Below, one piece after another: positions 41,588-50,200 of a stretch of DNA of 64,000 bases. The stretch is from Methylomagnum ishizawai (lineage in GTDB: Bacteria; Pseudomonadota; Gammaproteobacteria; Methylococcales; Methylococcaceae): positions 1,074,501-1,138,500 of the forward strand of contig NZ_AP019783.1 in assembly GCF_019670005.1 (NCBI RefSeq). Reading direction: 5' to 3'. The notes below the pieces were generated by a model. The model ran no database searches and was not told the DNA's origin. It saw only the letters and a program-made list of their open reading frames with translations. How positions within the stretch are numbered: the stretch's first letter is position 1; every line of letters begins with the position of its first letter. The position numbers and the translations under genes were made by a program.

Positions 41588-42922
41588 TTGCGTAGACTTT
41601 ATCCGAGTTTGGCCCTGGCGCTGTGGGCGGGGCTGGCCCAGGCCGCGGGGCCGGTGGACCTGCTGCAATTGTACGAACAGACCCTCGCCACCAATCCGGT
41701 GCTGAAGGGCAAGGAATACACCATCGACCAGGCCCATGCCCAGCGCGACCAAGCCCTGAGCAAATTGCTGCCGCAGGTGATGGCGGTCGGCAATTACAGC
41801 TGGAACGAGTTCCGGCAGGACCGCGGCAGGCTCCCCGGCTACAGCGTGGACGACTATCAGGGGATGCGTGGGGTGATCCAGGCCCGGCAGGCGTTGTTCG
41901 ATCTGCCGTCCTACCTGGGCTATCAAAGCGCCGGCGCCTCGATCCAACAGACCGAGCAGGAATTGGAAGCGGTGCGGATGGCGACCACCGCCGATCTGAT
42001 CGACCGCTATTTCATGGTGCTGGAGGCGGTGGACGAGATGAGCTATGTCGAGGGCGAGAAGGCGCTGACCACCAGCGAGATGCAGCGCATCCGCAGGATG
42101 TACGAGCGGCAGATGGCGATGGTGACCGATCTCTACGAGGTCGAGGCCTATTACCAGACCCTCCTGACCCACGAGATCGAGGTCGGCAACGCCAAGGCCG
42201 TGGCCTTGGAAAAGCTGCGCGAAACCACCGGGATGCCGGTGCCCGACTTGGCCCCCCTGGCCCGCGACCGCCTGCCGGAGGTGCCGGGACAGGTGGACGA
42301 ATGGGTGCGCGAGGCCAACACCAACCATCCCGCCCTCAAGGCCTTGCAATACGCCCTCGACGCCGCCGAGGCCGCGATAGGCAGCGCCCGCGCCCAGCAT
42401 CTGCCGCAATTGTCCTTGCAGATGTCCGAAATCTATTCCGACAACCAGGGCTACGACAACCGTCCGATTGGGCGCTACAACTCGGCCAGCGTCGGAGTGC
42501 AGCTCAACGTGCCGATCTATTCGGGCGGGGAGATCGAGGCCGCGGCGAAGGAGGCGGTGGCGCGTTACCAGACCACCCAGGAAAAGCGGGTGGAACGGCA
42601 GCGCGAAATCGACAAGGAAATCCGCACCGCCTACCTCAACGCCCGTACCGGCCGGGCCAAGGTGGATTCCACCGCCAAGGAGATCGAGTTCCGCGAGAAG
42701 GCCCGCGTGGCCCAGGAAAAGAGCTACGAACTCGGGGTCGCCACCATCGTGGCCCTGCTCGAATCCAAGAAGAACCTGCTCAAGGCCCGGTTCGAATATG
42801 CCGGGGCGCGGTACGACTATATCCGGTCCCTGGTGGCTTTGCGGCTGTGGAGCGGCTCCCTGTCCCTGCGCGATATCGAGGACATCAACGGCTGGCTGGC
42901 CGGGGCCAAGCCCAAGCGCTAG
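41588..42922 (+). CDS. TolC-family outer-membrane channel of the type I system
   Basis: A 444-aa outer-membrane efflux protein. A TTG start at 41588, three bases after the adaptor's stop, gives a signal peptide (LYPSLALALWAGLAQAAG). Two TolC repeats are visible, each with a long helical stretch; the family features are LLQLYEQTLATNPVLKGKEYTIDQAHAQRDQA and, in the second half, VGVQLNVPIYSGGEIEA and LNARTGRAKVDSTAKEI. It completes the trimeric exit duct. A strong terminator follows. Confidence 0.95.
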   Translation: MRRLYPSLALALWAGLAQAAGPVDLLQLYEQTLATNPVLKGKEYTIDQAHAQRDQALSKLLPQVMAVGNYSWNEFRQDRGRLPGYSVDDYQGMRGVIQARQALFDLPSYLGYQSAGASIQQTEQELEAVRMATTADLIDRYFMVLEAVDEMSYVEGEKALTTSEMQRIRRMYERQMAMVTDLYEVEAYYQTLLTHEIEVGNAKAVALEKLRETTGMPVPDLAPLARDRLPEVPGQVDEWVREANTNHPALKALQYALDAAEAAIGSARAQHLPQLSLQMSEIYSDNQGYDNRPIGRYNSASVGVQLNVPIYSGGEIEAAAKEAVARYQTTQEKRVERQREIDKEIRTAYLNARTGRAKVDSTAKEIEFREKARVAQEKSYELGVATIVALLESKKNLLKARFEYAGARYDYIRSLVALRLWSGSLSLRDIEDINGWLAGAKPKR

Positions 42923-42952
42923 GCGCTGTTCCGAACCCGCCCCCCTGGACCG

Positions 42953-42988
42953 GAAAAGCCCGCCATCCCGAAGGATGGCGGGCTTTTC
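42953..42988. terminator. bidirectional terminator between TolC-family and RTX genes
   Basis: Perfect 16-bp arms (42953-42968 and 42973-42988) with loop CGAA. An A run on the left and a T run on the right suit both converging transcripts. Confidence 0.93.
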
Positions 42989-43014
42989 CATATCCGGCCC
43001 GGAACGCGGGCCGC

Positions 43015-44109
43015 TCAGGTCAGCACGAAGCCGTCCCCCGAGACGGCGAGCTGGTGGACGCCGACCAGCTTGACGGAGAAATCGTCCTTTTCGACGAATT
43101 GCCCGTCCTGGTTGATATCGAATTCGAGCAGGCCGGGATTCTGGCCCGAACCCGGCACGAAGGCGATGGGGTGGTCGGCGTCGATCCCGCCCGCCGCCGA
43201 GGAACCCACATGCAGGCCGTCCCACACCGGGGCCGTGAACAAAAGCCGGTCCCCGGCGGTGGCGTAGACCGTGTCCTGGGTGTTCGCCACGAGGTCGTCG
43301 GTGCTGTAGCCATAGTTGTCCTTGCCCTTGCCGCCGTCCAGGATATCGCTGCCCGCGCCGCCGATCAAAAGGTCGGAGCCATCCCCGCCGTAGAGCTTGT
43401 CGTTGCCGCCGCCGCCATTGAGGGCGTCGCCGCCCGAACCCGCGCCCTGCTTGGCGGTCTTGCCGTTGCCGCCGTAGAGCGTGTCGCTGCCGTCGCCGCC
43501 CCTGAGGGCGTCCTTGCCCGCGCTGCCGGTCAGGGTGTCGCCGCCCGCCCCGCCGGAGAGGTAGTCGCCGCCCGCCCCGCCATAGAGGGCATCGTTGCCG
43601 TCCTCGCCGAACAATTGGTCGTTGCCGCCCAGGCCGGTGAGCTTGTCGTTGCCGCCGTAGCCGATCATCAGGTCCGGTTTGGCGGAACCCTTGTGGGTGT
43701 CGTCGAGGGGGTTGGCGCTGTCGCCGGTCCAGACCGGATTGCTGGCCGTGCTGGTGGGCGGGGTGATGAAGAAGTCCAGGGTGCCGCTGTCCTGGGACCA
43801 GGCCTGTCCATCGTTGACCTTGAAGGTGAGGTGTTGGACCCAAGTCCCGAAGGGGTTCGACGGCTGGTAGGCCGGGGCTTGATAGCTGAGGTTGGCGAGG
43901 TCGCCGACCGGGAGGGTGGTTTGCGCCGCGACCGCTTGTCCGTCGAGCAGGAGTTGGCCTTCGGCGGGCGGGTTCAGGATCAGGATTTTCTGGAGGGAGT
44001 CGCCCGCATCGGCGTCGGAAAAGGGGAAATCGGCGGCGGCCAAGGCCAGGCTGGCACCTGGGGCGATAGCGACATGGTTGTGGCCGGTGGTGGGGAGGGT
44101 ATTGCTCAT
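43015..44109 (-). CDS. RTX calcium-binding protein, type I secretion substrate
   Basis: A 364-aa acidic, cysteine-free protein with no Sec signal peptide. Residues about 15-120 resemble the cadherin-like segment seen before the RTX block of the giant gene upstream (FPFSDADAGDSLQKILI, EGQLLLDGQAV). Residues about 145-275 hold a run of RTX nonapeptides (GGNDKLTG, GGAGGDYLSG, GGDGSDTLYG) that bind calcium and fold outside the cell. The C-terminus (DFSVKLVGVHQLAVSGDGFVLT) matches the end of the giant protein (DFAISLVGVHKVVVDAGNSLLTLG), pointing to a shared C-terminal secretion signal. It is probably a small surface or matrix protein. Confidence 0.88.
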   Translation of the reverse strand: MSNTLPTTGHNHVAIAPGASLALAAADFPFSDADAGDSLQKILILNPPAEGQLLLDGQAVAAQTTLPVGDLANLSYQAPAYQPSNPFGTWVQHLTFKVNDGQAWSQDSGTLDFFITPPTSTASNPVWTGDSANPLDDTHKGSAKPDLMIGYGGNDKLTGLGGNDQLFGEDGNDALYGGAGGDYLSGGAGGDTLTGSAGKDALRGGDGSDTLYGGNGKTAKQGAGSGGDALNGGGGNDKLYGGDGSDLLIGGAGSDILDGGKGKDNYGYSTDDLVANTQDTVYATAGDRLLFTAPVWDGLHVGSSAAGGIDADHPIAFVPGSGQNPGLLEFDINQDGQFVEKDDFSVKLVGVHQLAVSGDGFVLT

Positions 44110-44254
44110 GGGGGAATCGCTCTGTGCTGGGGGAGGGGCCGTCGCCGGGGCTGGGAATCCGCGACGGCTTGGATTTTAAGGGCAAAGCGTTACGGCAGAT
44201 AGCCGCGCCCGGACGCCCGCGCGGGGCGGGCGCTCGCGGCGGTGTCGCGCCGGC

Positions 44255-47200
44255 TTAGCCCAGGGTCAGGAGCGAGTTGCCCGCGTCCACCACGACCTTG
44301 TGGACACCGACCAGGGAGATGGCGAAATCCTGCCCCGCGCCGAACTGGCCGTTGCCGTCCACGTCGATCTGGAGGGTGTGGCCGTCGAAGGCGATGTTGG
44401 TGCCCTGGCCCAGGCTTCCGGCCAGGGGGCCGCCGCCCAGGGCCGCACCCTGGTTCAGGAACCCGGCCCAGACGGCATCGCTGAAATCGATGGCATCCCC
44501 CGGCGTGGCCTTGATGGTGTCGTGGAAGCCGCCGATCAGATCGTCCGTGCCCAGGGCGTCCGCCAGATAGCGGTAGACATCCTTGCCCGCGCCGCCGTCC
44601 AGGAAGTCGTTGCCTTCCCCGCCGATCAAGGTGTCCCGACCGGCCTGGCCCAGCAGTTTGTCGTCGCCCGCGCCACCGGACAGGAGGTCGCCGCCCGCGC
44701 CGCCCTTGAGCGTGTCCGCGCCGCCGCCACCGTACAGCAGGTCGTTGCCGCCCTTGCCATTCAGGAGGTTGGCGTTGGCGTCGCCCAGCAAGGTGTCGGC
44801 GGTTTTCTTGCCGATGGCCTGGCCGTTGCCACCGACGGTTTGGCCCGCGCCCGAGGCCGGGGCGAGGTTCAGGGTGTATTGGTTGTCGCTGGCCGAGAAG
44901 GTCTGGCCGTCGCCGACCTTGAAGTCGAAGCCCTGGGCCAGGTTGCCCGATAGCACGTCCGGCGCTTGGTAGCTGAGCAGTCCATCGTCGATATCGGCGA
45001 CCGCGATGGCCTGCCCGCTATGCACGGCTTGTCCGTCCAGCAGGAGCCGGCCTTCGGCGGGCAGGCTGTCGATCAGCACGGCTTGCAGGCTGTCGCCCTG
45101 GTCCGGGTCGGCGAAGGGGAAATCGGCGCTGTCGAAAACGTAGGCACCGCCTTCCGTCACGTTCGCGCTGTTGTCGGTGCCGGTCGGGGCTTGGTTGCCG
45201 CCGGTTTGGATGGTGGTGCCGGAACTGGCGGCGGCGACCTGGAGGACAAAGGTGTCCGAGGCGCTCAGGGTCGGGAACAGGGCGTCGATGACGGTGACCG
45301 TGATGGAGAGGGTGGTGCTGGCGTCGCTATTGGTCGGCGTGCCGCGGAAGGTGCGGGAAGCCGGGTCGAACACCAGCCAGCCGGGCAGGGCCGAACCATC
45401 GGCCTGCCGGGCGCTGTAGGTAAGCGGATCGCCCGCCGCGTCCTGGAAGGTGCCGCCCGGCACCTGGAATTGGAAGAAGCTGTTGGGGGTGGCGGATTGG
45501 TCCTGGAGTTGGGCCGCGAGGGTGGGCGGGCCGTTGACCTGGAGGTCCACGAAGGCCACGTTGGTATGGCCCAGGCTGTCGCTGACCTGGTAGGCGAAGC
45601 GGTCCGTGCCGATATAGCCGGTGTCGGGGGTGTAGACGATGGTGTCGTCCAAGCCCAGCACCAGCCGGCCATGGTTGGGGTTGGAGAGGCTCGAGACGAA
45701 GATGAAATCGCCTTGCGGGTCGGAATCGTTGGCCAGCACGTCGATGCTGACTTTTTGGTTCTGCCCGGTGACGGCGCTGTCGCCGAGGGCGACGGGCGCT
45801 CCGCTATCGACCGTGACCGTGATCGAGCCGACGCTGGTGTGGCCCTGGCCGTCGCTGACGCTGTAGGTGAAGGTGTCGGTGCCGACGAAACCGGCGTCGG
45901 GCTTGTAGGTGACGATGCCGCCATTGCCGGCGGTCGCGGTGCCGTTGGCGGGATCGGCGACCCCGACGATGGTCAGGGTGTCGCCTTCGGGGTCGCTGTC
46001 GTTCTGGAGCGCCTTGATGGTGACGGGCACGTCCTCGTCGGTGGTGGCGCTGTCGTCGGTGACCACCGGGGCGCCGGGACCGGAATTGTCCACGGTGACG
46101 TTGACCGTGCCGACGCTGGCATGGCCCTGGCCGTCGCTGACGGTGTAGTTGAAGCTGTCGGTGCCGAAAAAGCCGGTCTTGGGCGTGTAGGTGACGACGC
46201 CGCCCGCGCCCAGGGCCACCGTGCCGTTGTCGGGCGCGGTGAGCTTGGTGACGGTCAGGGCGTCGCCTTCGGGATCGGTGTCGTTGTCCAGCACGCCGAC
46301 GGCGATGGCGGTGTTCTGCTTGGTCTCGACATTGTCGGGGGCCGCGACGGGCACGCCGGGGCCGGTGTTGGTGACCGAGACATTGACCGTGGCGGTGGCT
46401 TGGTGGCCTTTGCCGTCGCTGATGGTGTAGGTGAAGCTGTCGGAACCCACGTACTGCGAGTCGGGGGTGTAGGTGATGACCCCGGTGTTGAGGGCGACCG
46501 TGCCGTGCTGCGGCTGGGTGATCTGGCCCGGGACCACCGACAGGGGATCGCTGTCCAGGTCGCTATCGTTGGCGAGGACTTGGATATCGACCGGCTTGTC
46601 CACCCCGGTGGAGGCGGAATCGTCGGCGGCGGTGGGGGCGCGGTTGACGACGTTGATGGTGACGGTGGCGGTGGCGGTGTGGATGCCGTCGCTGACGACA
46701 TAGGTGAATTGATCCTGGCCGGTGAAGCCGGATTCCGGGGTGTAGGTCACGGTGTCGCCGGCGCTGTAGTCCACCTTGCCGTGGGACGGGTCGGTGCCCG
46801 AACTGAAGGTCAGGGGATCGTTCTGCGGGTCGGAGACGCTCTGGCCCAGCCTGACGTTGACCGTGTTGTTCTGCGGCACGTCGAGGGTGACATCGTTGGC
46901 GACCGGGGTGCCGTCCTCGATGGTGACGTTGACGGTGCCGGTGCCGGTGTGGCCCTGACCGTCGCTGACGGTGTAGGTGAAGCTGTCGGGGGTGGTGCTG
47001 AAATAGCCCGCCGTCGGGGTGTAGGCGAGGGTGCCGTCGTCGTTGATCTTCACCGTGCCGTGGGCCGGGAGCGAGGTCGCCGTCACCGTCAAGGTGTCGT
47101 TCTCGGGGTCGGTGTCGTTGGCGAGCACCGCGATGGTGATGTCCTTGTCCTGGCTGGTGGTGACGTTGTCGGCGGTCGCCACCGGCACGCCGGGACCGGT

Positions 47201-50200
47201 GTTATCGACCGCGATGGCGACCGTGGCGGTGTCGAAATGGCCCTGGCCGTCGGTGATGGTGTAGGTGAAGCTGTCGGTGCCGGCGTATTGCTTGGCGGGC
47301 GTGTAGGTGAACACCCCATCGTCGCCGAGGGTGAGGGTGCCATGGGCGGGGGCGCTGAACGTGGTCACGGCCAGCGCGTCCTGGTCTTCCGGGTCGGTGT
47401 CGTTGCCGAGGACTTTGATGTCGATGGCCTGGTCGACGCGGGTGGAGGCCGTGTCGTCCTGGGCGGTGGGCGGATTGTTGACCACGGTGACGCTGACCGT
47501 GGCGGCGGCGGTGTGGCCCAGGCTATCGCTGATGGTGTAGCTGAAGCTGTCGTTGCCGTGGAAGCCGGCCTTGGGGGTGTAGGTGATGACGCCGGCGTTG
47601 ATGGTGACTTTGCCGCCCTGGCTGGTGGTGCCGGTGCCGTCGCCCGCCTTGGTGATGGTCAGGGTGTCGTTCTGGGGGTCGCTGTCGTTGTCGAGGACCG
47701 GGATATTGACCGAGCCGTTCTCGTCCACCGACCGGCTGTCGTCCATGGCGGTGGGCGTGCCGTTGGCGATGGTCACTTCGACCCGGCCCTGGCTGGTGTG
47801 GCCCTGGCCATCGCTGACGGTGTAGGTGAAGCTGTCGGGGGTGGCGCTGGAATAGCCCGCCGCCGGGGTGTAGGTGAGGCTGCCGTCGGTTTCGATCTTG
47901 ACCGTGCCATGGGCCGGACGGGAGGTGGCGGTGACGGTCAAGGGATCGCCGTCGAGATCGCTGTCGTTGCCCAGCACGTCGATGTTGACGGCCTTGTCCT
48001 GGCTGGTCGCGGCGCTGTCGTTGACCACCGTGGGCGGGTTGGGGCCGCTGTTGGTGATGGTGACGGTGACGCTGCCGGTGACGAAATGGTTGTTGCCGTC
48101 GCCGAGGGTGTAGGTGAAGGTGTCGTCGCCGACGAATTTGCCATCGGGCGTGTAGGTGATGGTGCCGTCGTCGTTGATCTTCACCGTGCCATGGGCCGGG
48201 TTGGTGCCCGCGCTGACCGTGAGCTTGTCGTTCTCGGGGTCGGCGTCGTTGGACAGCACCGTGATGATGGCCGCTTGGTTGATGTTGGTGGCGACCGCGT
48301 CGGCGACGGCGACCGGCGGCGCGTTGGTGATGGTGACGGAAACGGTGGCGGTGCTGGTGCGGCCCTGGCCTTCGACCGCGCTGTCGCTGACGGTGTAGGT
48401 GAAGCTGTCGGTGCCGAAGAAGTCCTTGTCGGGCGTGTAGATCAGGCTGCCGCCGCTGATGATGACCTTGCCATGGGTGCCGTCGGTTTTGGAGGCGATG
48501 GTCAGGGCGTCGTGCTGCGGGTCGCTGTCGTTCGCCAGCACGTTGACGACGACGGTGCCGTTTTCGCCGACATTGGCGCTGTCGTCCTGGGCGGTGGGGG
48601 TGCCGTTCTCGATGGTGACGCCGACCGTGCCCACCGTGGTATGGCCCTGGCCGTCGCTGACGGTGTAGGTGAAGCTGTCGGGGGTGGCGCTGAAATAGCC
48701 CGCCGCCGGGGTGTAGGTGAGGGTGCCGTCGTCGTTGATCTCCACCGTGCCATGGGCGCCGGCGGTGACCGCCACCACCTTGAGGGAGTCGTGTTCGGGA
48801 TCGGTGTCGTTGGCGAGGACGTCGATCACGACCGCCTGGTCCTGGATGGTGTGGGCGGTATCGTTGAAGATCACGGGCTTGCCCGGCCCGCTGTTGGTGA
48901 CGGCGACGGTGACGGTGGCGGGGACGAAATGGTTGTTGCCGTCGCTGAGGGTGTAGGTGAAGCTGTCGGTGCCGACGAATTGCGAATCCGGCGTGTAGGT
49001 GACGATGCCCTTGGCATCGACGGTGGCGGTGCCGTGGCTGCCATTGGTGACCGCCGTCACGGTCAGGGTGTCGCTGTTGATATCGCTGTCGTTGCCCAGT
49101 ACCGGGATCAGCACCGTTTGATCGACGCCGGTGGTGGCGGTGTCGTTGGCGGCGGTGGGCGCGGTGTTGGTCACGGTGATGTTGACCAGGCCGGTGGCGC
49201 TGTGCAGGCCATCGCTGGCGGTGTAGGTGAAGCTGTCGGCACCGGCGTAGCCGGCGTCCGGGGTATAGGACACCGTGCCGTCCTTGTTGAATGTCACCGA
49301 GCCATGGGCGGGCTTGGCGACGCCGGTCAGCGCTAGGGCATCGCCGTTGGGGTCGGTGGTGGCGGCTCCCAGGACGTTGAGGCTGCCGGGTTGGTTGGCG
49401 GTGGTGGTCAGGTTGTAGTTGCCCGCGACCGGGGTGCCGTCCACCACCGTGAGCGCGACGGTGGCGGTGCTGGTATAGCCTTGGCTGTCGGTGAGGGTGT
49501 AGGTGAAGCTGTCGGTCCCGTGATAGTTGGAGGCCGGGAGGTATACGAGTGAGGTTTTGTCCCCGCTGATGGCGACCGTGCCATGCGCCGGGGTGGAGGC
49601 CGCCGAGATCGTCAGGGTGTCGTGGTTCGGGTTGTCGTCGTTGCCGAGGACATCGAGGGTGGCGGGTTGGTCTTCTTGGACCGTGACGCCGATGTCGTTG
49701 TGGGCGGTCGGCAGGCCGGCGTTGTCCACATTCAGATAGACCGTGGCGGTGGAGGTATGGCCGCGCAGGTCTTTGATGGTATAGGTGAAGCTATCGGCCC
49801 CGTAGAAATGGGCGTTGGGGGTATAGGTGACGACCCCGGTGGTGGGATCGACCGAGGCCGTGCCATGGGACGGCGCGGTGGTGGTGATCGGGTTGACCGG
49901 ATTGCCGGCGCTGAGTAGGTCGCCATTGGGGTCGCTGTCGTTGGCGAGGACGGCGATGGCGACGGCGGTGCCGAGGGTGGTGGTGCGGCTGTCGTCGACC
50001 GCCGTCGGGGTGCCGTTGGCGACGGTGATATGGACGGTGGCGGTGCTGGTGACCCCCGCGCTGGACTGGAAGGTATAGGTGAAGCTATCGGTGCCCACGA
50101 ATTTCGAGGCGGGGGTATAGGTGCCGATGCCGTGGCTGTCGAGGGTTACGGTGCCGCCATTGGTGGTGGTGATCGTCGAGCCGGCGGCGACCACGTTTTC

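Noticed and set aside
41075-44185. 1036-codon minus-strand frame spanning the TolC-family gene and the small RTX gene
   Set aside because: It crosses a strong bidirectional terminator and is antisense to the TolC-type gene. The RTX protein is in another frame (43015-44109).
44966-49336. 1456-codon open frame on the plus strand, antisense to the giant adhesin gene
   Set aside because: It follows from the repetitive GC-rich codons of the adhesin in the other strand. The translation is low-complexity (Val, Gly, Ala, Asp) with no domain resemblance, while the minus-strand frame is a clear adhesin.
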